Assembly (NCBI RefSeq): GCF_030272615.1
Contig: NC_081408.1
Span: 767,163,330 to 767,223,329 of the forward strand
Direction of reading: 5' to 3'
Source of the DNA: Cryptomeria japonica
Taxonomy: Eukaryota; Streptophyta; Pinopsida; Cupressales; Cupressaceae
DNA: 60,000 nucleotides
The notes beneath the pieces were generated by a model, which had not been told where the DNA came from, made no database searches, and was given only the letters and a program-made list of their open reading frames with translations. The first letter of the stretch is position 1. The number at the start of each line of letters is the position of its first letter. The position numbers and the translations under genes are program-made. This document shows positions 11,376-21,303 of this stretch, piece by piece.

Positions 11376-13022
11376 GAACTTACTCTCGGTGAAAGGTTTG
11401 GTGAATATGTCAGCAACCTGCTCTGCTGTAGGACAATACTGCAAATCAATGACCTACTCCTAGATGAGCTCTTGGATATAGTGCATATGAATCTTGATGT
11501 GTTTGGTCTGCTGGTGTTGGACCAGGTTCTTCGAGATTGCAATAGCACTCTGATTGTCACAATGTAGAACTGTCGGCCATGGAGTGGTGAATCGAAACTC
11601 TGTGAGAATCTGTTGGAGCCAAATGGTCTCAGTCGCTGCGTTAACAGTGCCTCGATACTCAGCCTTAGTCGAAGAGAGAGCAATAGCATGTTGCTTCTTG
11701 CTCTACCAACAAATGGGGCCCAAAACAAGGCGAAAACTATAACCAAAAGTAGACTTACGATCAACTAGATCGCCAGCCCAATCGGAGTCTATGTAACCAA
11801 CCAAGCGAAGTCTTGTGCCTGCTGCATAGTGAATCCCATAGTGATGTGTACCCTGGATGTAATGAAGGATGTGTTTGGCGGCTTTCCAATGAAGCTCATG
11901 TGGTTCCTGCATGAAGCCGGAAACCATGCCAACTGCAAATGAAATATCAGGGCGTGTATGAGTCAAGTAGATGAGACTACCCACAAGCTGACGATACAAA
12001 GTGGCATCAACTGGTGGAGAAGAACATTGAGCCTCAAGCTTGACTCCTGAAAGAAAGGGAGTCGAGGCAGGCTTACAATCAGCCATATGAAAGCATGCAA
12101 GTAGATCAAGAGCATACTTGGGCTGTGATAGTGTAATCCTGGAAGGTGACTGTGAAATCTCTATCCCAAGAAAGTAGTGCAAAAGACCCAAGTCAGTCAT
12201 AGCAAATCTATCATGCAAAGCAGATTTGACCCTACTAATGATGGATGAAGTACTCCCTATAATGATCAAGTCATCAACATAGAGCAAAATTATCAAGTGA
12301 GAGTCATCCTGTCACAAAATATAGACACTAGGATCGGAATGACACCTGGTGAAACCTGCAAAGAGAAGAAATGAATCTATCTTGGCGTACCAAGCCCTGG
12401 GGGCCTGTTTAAGGCCATAGAGAGATTTCCTTAGTCTGCAAACCAAGGAAGTATCCTGGATGAAACCCTGTGGCTGCTCCATATAAATCTCCTCATCAAG
12501 ATCACCATGAAGAAAAGCACTCTTCACATCCATTTGATGTACAGCCCAACCATGAGCTGTAGCAATAGCAAGTGTCAAACGAATGGAGTTCATCTTGGCT
12601 ACAGGTGCAAAGGTCTCAGTATAGTCAACACCTGCAACCTGCGAGAAACCTTTCGCAACAAGCCGAGCCTTATACTTATCCACACTACCATCTGCTACAA
12701 ACTTGGTCCGATAGATCCACTTACATCGAACCATCTTTCTCCCCTTAGGGAGATGGACTAGATCCCATGTGTTGTTCCTCATTAAGGAACTATACTCTTC
12801 CTCCATAGCTTGGTCCCACTCAGGAACCCTTTATGCTTCCCTAAATGTCTATGGATCAGAAGTGGTAGTAATGAATGCATGTGGAAAATCCTGATGTTGT
12901 GATCGAGTTCTCCGTGTATCCGAAGTATCCCCAACAAGAGAACCCATGGACTCAAGTGTTTGTAGAGCCCAATGAGGTCTAGGTGGAGGTGGAGAACGAG
13001 GCTCCTCAACTTCAAGTGGACC
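11376..13022 (-). pseudogene. Copia-1 reverse transcriptase and RNase H
   Basis: The RT begins with the EYSSLMRNNTWDLV and CKWIYRTKF region (about 12680-12800), followed by DYTETFAPVAKM, HQMDVKSAFLHGDL and GLKQAPRAWY. The catalytic YVDD lies in LLYVDDLIIIG near 12270. An in-frame TGA at 12312-12314 separates the two RT halves. The connection region includes HTRPDISFAVG. RNase H begins with GYIDSDWAGDLVDRKST (about 11755-11805). A frameshift near 11705-11715 moves the remainder to another frame, where ALSSTKAEYR, HCDNQSAI, TKHIKIH and QVADIFTKP (to about 11376) can be read. Two further stops lie between 12800 and 13022. These enzymes would make cDNA in cytoplasmic particles; this copy cannot. 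Confidence 0.93.
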
Positions 13023-13949
13023 CTACGGAGGTGTAACCCTGCGAGTCAAAGTTGAAGGAGTCTCATCATCTGAATCACTAACATCACTATCCACAATGGA
13101 GGAAGGTGGAGGAGGTAGAGAGGCTAAGCTAGGAGAGCTTTCCTCAAAGTGAACACTCCTCTCAATGAATACCTCATGTGTCTCTGGATCCATCAATCTA
13201 TATGCCTTAACACCCTCAGGATATCCAGCAAATATGCAAGGCCAACTCTGAGGTTCCAATGCCTTGCATTTCTGCAGAGGTATGCGAGCCCATGCTGGAC
13301 ACCTAAAGACTCTAAAATGTCTCACAAATGGTTTTCTACCAACCCAAGCTTCAAAAGGAGTAATACCTTGCAAAGCTTTGTGAGGAACCCGATTCTGGAT
13401 GTGTGTGGCACAACTGATAGCCTCTGCCCAAAAGGCAGGATCAAGAGAACGTGCATGTATCATACAGTTAGCCATTTCTTTAAGAGTTCTATTCTTGTGT
13501 TCTGCAACCCCGTTCTGTTGTGGAGTGTATGCTACAGAATGCTGAAGATCGATCCCCTCAAATGTACAAAAATCCTCAAGTCTTTTGTTCACATATTCCC
13601 TTCCATTATCTATGCGAAGAATCTTGACCACTTTCCCTAATTGCTTCTCCACATGAGTCTTGAAGTCTTGAAATCTGTCAAATACTTCACTCTTATGAAT
13701 GAGAAAGTAGACCCAAGTGAAGTGGGAGTAGTCATCAATGAAGGTGAGAACATAGTGGGCCTTACTAAATGAAGGTGCTGGAAATGGACCTGCTACATCA
13801 CTGTGAACAAGTTGAAGAACTTCAAAAGCTCTCCAAGCTTTCCCTTTATCAAACTTCTCTTCGGGATGCTTGCCCATGGAACATCCTGAACATACACCCT
13901 CTAAAAAACTGATTCGAGGTAGACCTGTGACCATGTCTTTAGTGCTTAG
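13023..13949 (-). pseudogene. Copia-1 integrase
   Basis: Continuing the gag-protease frame past the stop at 13950-13952, this frame runs 303 residues to a TAG at 13023-13025. The zinc-binding H-H-C-C motif spans the break: LWHERFDHL lies before the stop, and CSGCSMGKH after it. The D-D-E catalytic triad is intact: HSDVAGPF, RIDNGREY and the glutamate in NGVAEHKNRT. FIDDYSHFTWVYF and the FEAWVGRKPFVRHFRVFRC region of plant copia integrases are also present. The product would insert the cDNA and create the 5-bp TSD. Confidence 0.93.
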
Positions 13950-15388
13950 CTACTGAAGATAGCAGTAGTTGAGGTGATCAAACCGCTCATGCCATAGCTT
14001 ACTTTCTGAATCTGAATGAGTAAGCAAGGCCCTAGAAGGTGAACTTGGCACAAAGTGAGAGAATGAATAAAACCTTGAGTTGTCATTAACTTGCCCCACT
14101 GCTACCAAGGCATCATCATCAAGTTCCTTTACCACAACTGAATCTGGTGTAAACTCAACCTTTTTCCCATTCCCATAGTGAGTGATTTGGTAGATGGAGA
14201 GAAGGTTGGTAGACAAGTTAGGAACATAGAGAACATTCTCAAATGTTCCATCATCCATGTCAACTGAACCTTTCCCTTCAACCTCTACTTGTGTATCATC
14301 ACCTATGTAAATGTGAGGTACCTTAGATGGCTCCAATGAAGAAAACTGCTCTTTTGTAGAACCCATGTGATATGAGGCACCCAAGTCAAGTATCCATTGC
14401 TGTGAAGAACCTGTTGTAGCCACAAATGCTTGCCCTTTTCCCTTAGACTGTGAGGAAGAGGAAGGAGATGAATCCTTCTTTGTGTAGGCAAATGGCAAGT
14501 TGATGTTGTTTTTCTTAAGAAGATTGGTTAACTCATCAACTTGCTTTGCATGGCATCGATGCTCATCATGACCATACTTCTTGCAATATGCACAAGTTGG
14601 TTTATCCTTCTTAGGTGGTGTCCCCTTCTTGGAAGAGGATGAAAAATCGCCTTGTGATGGAGAGGATGATTGTCCTTTTTCCTGGTGTGGCTTAGACTTA
14701 GAGTGCTTCTTCTTCTTCTTGGAATCTTTGCCTTGACTTCCTTGATTCTCTTGATTAGCCACCAAAGTCCTAGACTTTGAAGACTTGAGAAACCCCATGT
14801 TCAACAACTTAGATTGTTCCAATATTAGCATTTTTGTGAAAGCATCAAATGAAGACATAACATAAGAACTCCCCACTATCAAACGATGAGTTTGGAAGCT
14901 AGACACAAATGCTCCATATTCTGGTGCAAGCTTGTCCAACAAGTTGAATATCAACTGAGCATCCTTTTTCTCAATTCCAAAATCCTTAAGCTTTGCTCTT
15001 AGCTCATTTGCTTTGGTGACATAATCTTGGATTGTATCAAAACTCTTGGGATCCAAGTTGGTGAGCTCATTATTAATCTGATAGCCTCTAATTTCATCAA
15101 CTTGACCATACAATTTCTAAAACATATCCCAAGCCTCTTTGATTATTTTACACTTCTCAATGTGAAAAATGAGGTCATCTAATACATACTTGCGTAAAGT
15201 TCCAAGAGCCATGCAATTCTTTGTGAGCATTCTAATTGAGCATTTGGATCAGCCTTAGGATTAGGTGGTGTTGTTATTGTTCCATCTATGTAATGTGTGA
15301 GACCTTTTTCCATTAATTTACTCCATACTTTAATTTTCCATCATGCATAATTATGTGGAGTTAAAGGTGGAAATTTATTAGGACTCAT
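13950..15388 (-). pseudogene. Copia-1 gag and protease
   Basis: The likely start is the ATG at 15386-15388 (MSPNKFPPLTPHNYA). The frame has a TGA near 15342, a one-base deletion near 15213 and a TAG near 15117, then stays open for 387 residues. The gag part carries a CCHC zinc knuckle, CAYCKKYGHDEHRC (about 14555-14600), preceded by a Lys/Ser-rich linker. The protease site reads WILDLGASYHM, so the usual DSG or DTG is D-L-G, which probably inactivates it. A GAG-pre-integrase segment ends at the TAG (13950-13952). Confidence 0.92.
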
Positions 15389-16989
15389 TGCAACAAAAAA
15401 TGGAAAGAGCACAAAGAGAGGCACAATCACACAAGACACCCCCCCAAATTCACTCAATCAAAGAACCCCCCCCAAAAGTGATGATTTGGCACTTTATAAG
15501 TAGTGCGTATACAATGGGCCACTTGCAAAAAATGGCAAAGTGGACTTCTGATTTACAATTTTACAACTGCCTCAATAAGGCCAAAAGAGACTCAAACTCA
15601 TAATGCAAGAGATCTAACTAAGATCCAAGAAATTTACAAATACCTAATATGCCAAAGAAGACCAATATCTGAAAGTACAATTTTCACTCAAAATATCTGA
15701 AATTTGATCATAGATTATGAAAGTAGATGAAAAAATAAGCACTTTGAAAAAGAACAGCACCTGAAAAGGAGGTCGTATGAGCTCAAACGAGGCCTTTGAA
15801 GTTGCAGAATTGAGGATTAGACAGGTACAGCTAAGAGAATCTGAAAATTCCAAAAAAAAATATGCACCAAAATTAGAAAATAACCACACCACTACGAAGA
15901 TCATGAAATTTTAGCCCATTTCAAAAAAAATTGCACCAAAAAAGGAGCAAAACTGAGCAAGATATGGCCTTTCTAAGTTGGACTGCAAAACTAAAAAGCC
16001 CAATGGAGGGGTCAAAAAATTTTCAAAAAATGCTGATGTAGTGCTGATGTCATAAAGTCACTATCTTAAATTTGACGATCGTATGACCGTCATGAGAACT
16101 TTGCCTCCTTTCTGACTAGGCGTCTATACTGTATGGGCTACTGACTGGATAGATGACTGTGCGGTCCAGATGCTGACGTGGCACTGTGCAGTGGCGTACG
16201 GATAGACTGCATGGTGCGGGTGATGTGGCATACGAAAGTCTACTCGTGAGCCGTGTGGCCTAGTCCTGGTAGTCGACTGGGCTCCGCGTGGCGGGGTTGG
16301 AGGTGCAGCGGCCGGCGGTGACGTGGCGCTGCCGAAGGTTTCTGCCGGCGGCGGAGTCTGTGTCCTGGCCGGTGGAAAGAAACCTGGGTCACGGCTGTCG
16401 GGAGGGGGCTGAGGTTGCCAGAGGTTTCTGAACAGTCGGCGGCAGCGTCATCGACGGCAGGAATACATGGCGAGCGGAGCGTCGGCGGCGGGAGTACGCG
16501 GCAAGCGGGGCGTCAGCACAGGTCTCAGCGGCATGGAGGAGATCGGTGGCGGCGGCGGTGGTACTATCTGTAGCGCCCGCTGTGCAGTACGGCAGCCACG
16601 TGAACCTACAACAATGCAGGTATGAAAGGGCTTAGGGGGGGGGTCTGCAGACCCCCCAAAAACTAGCAAAAAAAATTTTTTTTTTTTTAATGTTTTTTTT
16701 AAAAAATTTTGATCGCTATTTTTTAGAGTTTCAAAAAAAAATTTTGAAAAATAAATTTATTTTTTTTGAAAAAAATTTTCAAAATCCGTACAATAATAGC
16801 CAAAATGGGAAAAAAAAATTTCTCACCAAAATAGGTCGACTTTATAGTCGAAATTTATGGAAATGGCCTCCCGGATTCAACGGTGATGTCCAAATTGCTA
16901 TATGACACCCCCAAAAAATGAAGATCCCCAAATCCGAAAATAGAAGCCTTCCACGATGTCTCCAAAAACCAATCAATGAAACCCCAATA
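15389..16989 (-). other. Copia-1 long 5' leader, partly CpG-rich
   Basis: About 1.6 kb separates the gag start from the PBS, long for a copia leader. It is sharply bipartite. About 16080-16625 is GC- and CpG-rich (runs such as GGCGGCGGCGGTGG), while 16670-16830 is A/T homopolymer-rich with AAAATTTT inverted repeats. A perfect 20-bp palindrome sits between them at 16638-16657. Minus-strand frames here have no recognised domain. It could be leader/packaging sequence or captured foreign DNA. Confidence 0.6.
16638..16657. other. Perfect 20-bp GC palindrome
   Basis: Six G, then TCTGCAGA, then six C make an exact inverted repeat, followed by poly-A and poly-T runs. In the leader RNA it would form a stable stem. 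Its position between the PBS and gag is where retroelement dimerisation or packaging stems often lie, but that role is inference. Confidence 0.6.
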
Positions 16990-17001
16990 GCTCTGATACC
17001 A
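16990..17001 (-). other. Copia-1 primer binding site (initiator tRNA-Met)
   Basis: The minus strand reads TGGTATCAGAGC directly next to the 5' LTR. This is an exact match to the standard copia PBS complementary to the 3' end of initiator tRNA-Met. Confidence 0.96.
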
Positions 17002-17454
17002 TGTAGGATTTTGCCAAGATCAAGGGCACAATGAAAAGCATAAAAGAGACAATAGAATGACAAGAACAAACTGTATTCTCATCAATATGCAAATGATCAA
17101 CTGGATTAACCAATACAATGAATAGAGGTCTACTTATATAGGCAAGGCCATATGGATGTATGAGCACACAAATATGACATGTGGCTCAATGAGAAACAAG
17201 GGTAGGTAAGAAATACTAAGGGTAGGTAGGAGAAATAATATAATATTCCACAAGAGGTGGATGACCCACTGAATGTGGAGTGTAAAAGCAAAAGCAAAAT
17301 AAGACCACAAAAGGTGGAATTTCTCCTACAAGCTCTATCCCTATGTGCACACTTCCCTAAGTGTCTCAAATCCAAACTACGAAGAGATGCATTATCCTAA
17401 GTTAACTTAAGTAAGTGTAATAATATCCAAAATGAATATTTATTTACACCAACA
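17002..17454 (-). repeat. Copia-1 5' LTR
   Basis: This 453-bp copy begins TGTAGGATTTTGCC and ends CACCAACA on the plus strand, followed by the TSD TATTT. It matches 10603-11049 except for about eight substitutions and a 6-bp insertion. Being the 5' LTR of a minus-strand element, it holds the promoter. Confidence 0.97.
17133..17140 (-). promoter_or_regulatory. TATA box in Copia-1 5' LTR
   Basis: The minus strand reads TATATAAG within GCCTATATAAGTAG, about 315 bp into the LTR and at a plausible distance upstream of the R region. The same motif is in the 3' LTR near 10735. Confidence 0.65.
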
Positions 17455-18029
17455 TATTTAATACAATGTATTCTATTTAATTATTACTTCAATTTCATTT
17501 ACATATATTTTTCTAATTTGACAAAAAAAGATTACATTTAAATATTTTTTACTAGATCATGTTGCATTTAAAATAATTAATATACACCATTAATTTAACA
17601 CTCATATTATTATTTATTATTCAACTTAATATAAAATAATAGTATTAAATATTAATATCATAAGATAAAATTAACATTCATTAAAATATTCTACTTATTT
17701 ACACGGAGAGGCCTAACCCTACAATGGCACCCAGAAGAGGAATGAAAGGTCAAAGCACTGGTAGCAGATAATTGAAGACATAGATAGGAAGCAGTTTGGC
17801 AAATTAATCTTCGAACTCCTATGTGTACACAGTTACGTTGTAATTTGAATTAACCAACACAACAAACAGTTACCATCTTGTTATCCATATTCCCTCATAT
17901 CAGATTACGTTGTAATCTGATATGCCAGCTATATTCCCCTGGAATAACTGTTTCGTGAAATTTTAGGTAATGAAACAACTACACCAAATACGGCATAGAA
18001 ATTATGCCCGGAAAAGTAGGATCTGTATG
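17455..18029. other. AT-rich spacer to the right of Copia-1
   Basis: After the TSD the sequence resumes the TATTTAATACAATGTATT words seen to the left of Copia-1, showing that the target was a short tandem repeat. At 17699-17740 the words GAGAGGCCTAACCCTACAATGGCACC resemble 28327-28365 (split words GAGAGGTCTAAA, ACTACAATAGC), hinting at an old shared repeat. No gene is seen. Confidence 0.5.
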
Positions 18030-18410
18030 GCAATCCGGAAGGTTCTTCAATTTGCATTATATTGCTTGCCATAGTAGAAACCATTACAACAGTTATTCAA
18101 TTTGCATTATATTGCTTGCTACCGTACAGAGCATTCCACTGTTCGCAACGTTTTTTATATTATAGCTTTCTATTACAAAGACCTTGCAAACACTTCTACA
18201 ACATGCAGTTGAAGAAACATTGAGGTTAGTTCATTTATTTTTGTCCTTGCTCGAAACTCTTTGTTTTTATTTCAGTTTTCCTTGCTCTTACAATTGCCAA
18301 ATTCTCTTCATTCTCTACATCTTCTGTATGTTATCATACAAAAAATTGTCCTTAACTCGCCCTCCATCCGCTCTGTCTTTGTGCACCTTTCTTTGACCAT
18401 CCACATCCAT
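18030..18410 (+). repeat. Old dispersed repeat, copy 1
   Basis: Shares a recognisable series of words with 33975-34100 plus 39491-39900. Examples are TATTGCTTGCCATAGTAG near the start, CATTACAAAGACCTTG, CTCTTTGTTTTTATTTCAG, TTCCTTGCTCTTACAATTGCC and TCTTCTGTA. A possible splice donor (GAGGTTAGT at about 18222 here, CAGGTGAGT in the other copy) is present in both, so it could descend from the 5' UTR and first intron of a gene. No protein is recognisable. Confidence 0.55.
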
Positions 18411-19084
18411 TATGTCTGTAAACAAATTGAAACATAGATTAACATTTACTTCCAAGCATCACGTCTAAAAATTATATAAGAGTATTTAGAAATCCCAGAC
18501 CAATAAAAGATTGGTGCGTATTAAATTTGATTGAATTGCAGTTTTGTTTTTCAAATATATTTTAATAAATATTCAATTACATTATTGACACATTATCTAT
18601 CTAACATACTCGATGCCCATTTTTAAAAAAATATCCAGATATTTTGGATGGGATGTATAGCGCACTGAAATGAAAAATAAAATAAAAGAATTAAAGTTTC
18701 CTTGAAGGCACTGCTTCCTTCATCATTCGCCCAAATGGAAATCTGGAAATTACTGAGACAGTAACACTCAAAAGATTCATACACAAACATATAATCTGGG
18801 ATGCTTATCTAGATAATATGGGTTGTTTATCCAGATATTGACATTATTGAAGATGCTAAGATATATACCAGAATAACAAATTTCTTTAGAAGTAGTGGCA
18901 ATTCGTACATAAATAAAAATAAAATTTCTGGGGTGTTGTCCATACAAAGGAAAACCACATTTCTATTTCTGGCATATGGAAAGGAGAATCGCCCCCACAA
19001 ATCTAAATGGTTGTGGTATAATACCCAATATCTATTTAGATGAACATAATATAATAAAACATAAAATAAAATAAAAGATGAACA
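18411..19084. other. Spacer without recognised features
   Basis: AT-rich sequence with one short minus-strand open frame (hydrophobic, low complexity) that resembles no family. I see nothing that supports a gene, RNA or terminal repeat. Confidence 0.5.
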
Positions 19085-19960
19085 TACGAGATACAATACA
19101 ATATTATATAAAATTTTAAAACAAATTGAATTAAATTTATTAAAAATAATGAATGTTATAAGATACAATAATTTCATATTTTAATACATTAATAATATAA
19201 TGAATAATATATTAAACATTATCTACATAACTTATATTTAATATATTACATAATTCAAGTTATATTTATGATTATAGTAGATATTGGTTTAAGTTTTATA
19301 ATAATGGTTATGGTAAAAATTGGTTAAGGGGTTAACATTACATTCAATTTGATTTAATCGTATTAATTAGGTTTAGGTTAGAGTTTAAGAAATGAAATAT
19401 AATATTATATAAAATCAGAAAATAAATTGAATTAACTTTATTAAAAATAATAAATGTTATAAAATAAAATAATTTTATATTTTAATACATTAATAATATA
19501 ATGAATAATATATTAAAAATTACATATATAACTTATATTGAATATATTAAATAGTTAAATTTATATGAATGATTATAGTAGATATTGGTTTAAGTTCTAT
19601 AGTTATGGTTATGGTAAAAATTGGTGTTTAACATTGTCATAGTATTCAATTAGTTTTAGGTTAGAGTTTAAGAGATGAAATATAATATTATATAAAATAA
19701 GAAAATAAATTGAATTAAATTTTCAAAAATATTAAATGTTATAAAATAAAATAATTTAATATTTTAATACATTAATAACATAATGAACAATATATTAAAC
19801 ATTACATATATAACTTATATTTAATATATTAAATAATTAAATTTATATGTATGATTATAATAGATATTATTTTAAGTTTTACGATTGTGGTTATGGTAAA
19901 AATTGGTTAAGGTTTAATGTTATAGTTCAATTTGATTTAACATTGAATTTGATCAAGGGT
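19085..19960 (+). repeat. Tandem repeat, about 283-301 bp, three copies
   Basis: The word ATATTATATAAAAT recurs at about 19101, 19402 and 19685, and each time is followed by AATAAATTGAATTAA, TTTTAATACATTAATAA, then AGATATTGGTTTAAG and GGTTATGGTAAAAATTGG. Copies differ by numerous substitutions. This looks like a small satellite-type array. Confidence 0.8.
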
Positions 19961-20110
19961 TAGGGTTCAATTTGTCATAGTATTCAATTAGGTTTAGGTT
20001 AGACATTGAATTTGCTCAAGGGTTAGGGTTCAATTTGTCATAGTATTCAATTAGGTTGGGGTTCAATTTGTCATACTATTCAATTAGGTTTAGGTTAGAG
20101 TTAAATTTGG
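19941..20110 (+). repeat. 63-bp tandem repeat with TTAGGGTT words
   Basis: CATTGAATTTG starts units at 19941 and 20004. Each unit carries AAGGGTTAGGGTTCAA and TGTCATAGTATTCAATTAGG, and a shortened third unit follows. It grows out of the end of the larger array just upstream. Confidence 0.7.
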
Positions 20111-20462
20111 CAAAGTGTTCAATTAAATTTAAAGTTAAGTTTAAATTCCATTTATGCTTAGGGTTATTAAAATTATATAAAGTACATTGATGACATTTAA
20201 TCTATAGAGTTTATTTAGGTCTATATAAATGTGTGTAATTTATAATTTTATATAGATTATATCAGATATATATATGCTAGTACGAGTTTGAATAAGATGA
20301 ATATGTATGTATATGTAAATTATATATTATATCTTTAATTTAGATATATTTTGTATATATTAATTTATTATATAATTTTAATTTTTATTGTTTGATATAA
20401 AATAAATAAATAATATAATTATATCGAGGCATTTAATATTTTCAATTCAATTTTATTTATAT

Positions 20463-20471
20463 GAGTCGCCA
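20463..20471 (-). other. Second PBS-like sequence to the left of the left LTR
   Basis: Plus-strand GAGTCGCCA equals the 3' end of a plant tRNA-Arg including CCA. It is followed by a 9-base gap (GAAAACTTT) and then TGCG. At the right LTR the order is GAGTCACCA, a 9-base gap (AAAAACTAT), then TGGG. The identical spacing supports homology rather than chance, implying that internal sequence of another tandem unit once lay to the left. Confidence 0.6.
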
Positions 20472-20704
20472 GAAAACTTTTGCGTACAGCACAAAGTCTA
20501 CTTGCACAATTCAAGAGCTCTTTTACTCACGTAACAATATCTCAAATATCAAGGAAGCAAAGAAGTAATGAACATAAGAACATTAACTCATATAAACAAC
20601 TTTTTTTGACACAACACAAAGTTTGAGATCAATAAAATTGCTTTCTTTATTTGCTTGATAGAATCTTCACAACAAAAGCTCAAAGTCTTAGCATAAAAAT
20701 GATA

Positions 20705-21000
20705 AATATTTAGAAATGAAGGTCCTCCTTAAATAGGAAAAGAATGGAAAAAAATGTGGGCACAGTTGACTAATTAAACTGCATAGTCCCAATTGACTAT
20801 AACTACAGCAGAAAGAAAATATGCAGCTGCGAGAAAACTTGCAGAAATAAATATTTACAAATGAAGGTCCTCCTTAAATAGGAAAAGAATGGAGAAAAAT
20901 GTGGGCACAATTGACTAATTCAACAGCACAGTCCCACTTGAATACAACTACAACAGAAAGAAAATATGCAGCTCCAAGAAAACTTGCAGCATCTAACAAT
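20705..21000 (-). repeat. 145-bp tandem duplication of TATA-like block (left LTR)
   Basis: GGTCCTCCTTAAATAGG occurs at 20721 and 20866, each followed by AAAAGAATGG, TGTGGGCACA, TTGACTA and AAAATATGCAGCT. On the minus strand each block contains CTATTTAAGGAGG, a plausible TATA region. The same duplication with the same period is in the right LTR. Confidence 0.75.
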
Positions 21001-21303
21001 GTAACTACATGAAAAGAAAGTGTCAAAAAGGGGACACTTTACTCATCTTTCTCCTCCTCATTGGATTTCTGAAATTTTTCAAACCGAGCCAAAGTAACTT
21101 CCATCTCAACTTTTTATAACAACATATCGGCAATCTCATCAGCACATCTTCTTTTCTCTGTCGACTTGCTGGGAGAGGGCTCAGACGTTTCAACATTAAT
21201 CATTAGTATCTCGAAGATCATCAGCATCAGAAGGACAAATTCCATCAATTGGGATGAGAATTCAGGGTCAAAAAGGACTTGGGAATAAAACTATCAAAAA
21301 CTA

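Larger units (their letters stand above)
10603..17454 (-). mobile_element. Ty1/copia LTR retrotransposon (Copia-1), complete in outline
   Basis: The element is 6,852 bp on the minus strand with TG...CA LTRs (10603-11049 and 17002-17454), a PBS for initiator tRNA-Met, a PPT and a perfect 5-bp TSD (TATTT at 10598-10602 and 17455-17459). By eye the LTRs differ by about eight substitutions and one 6-bp indel, so this is the youngest insertion in the window. The domain order gag, protease, integrase, RT, RNase H is diagnostic of copia. The coding region carries at least seven lesions. Confidence 0.97.

Noticed and set aside
11095-11463. Plus-strand and minus-strand Pro/Lys-rich frames in the Copia-1 3' region
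   Set aside because: They overlap the 3' UTR and RNase H tail in wrong frames; composition reflects C-runs.
16448-16669. 73-residue minus-strand Pro-rich frame in the CpG-rich leader
   Set aside because: Low-complexity translation of GC-rich DNA without a recognisable domain.
18827-19177. 116-residue minus-strand hydrophobic frame
   Set aside because: Composition follows AT-richness, and it partly overlaps the tandem repeat array; no family resemblance.
19940-20060. TTAGGGTT words as an interstitial telomere
   Set aside because: They are isolated within a 63-bp unit and do not form consecutive TTTAGGG repeats.
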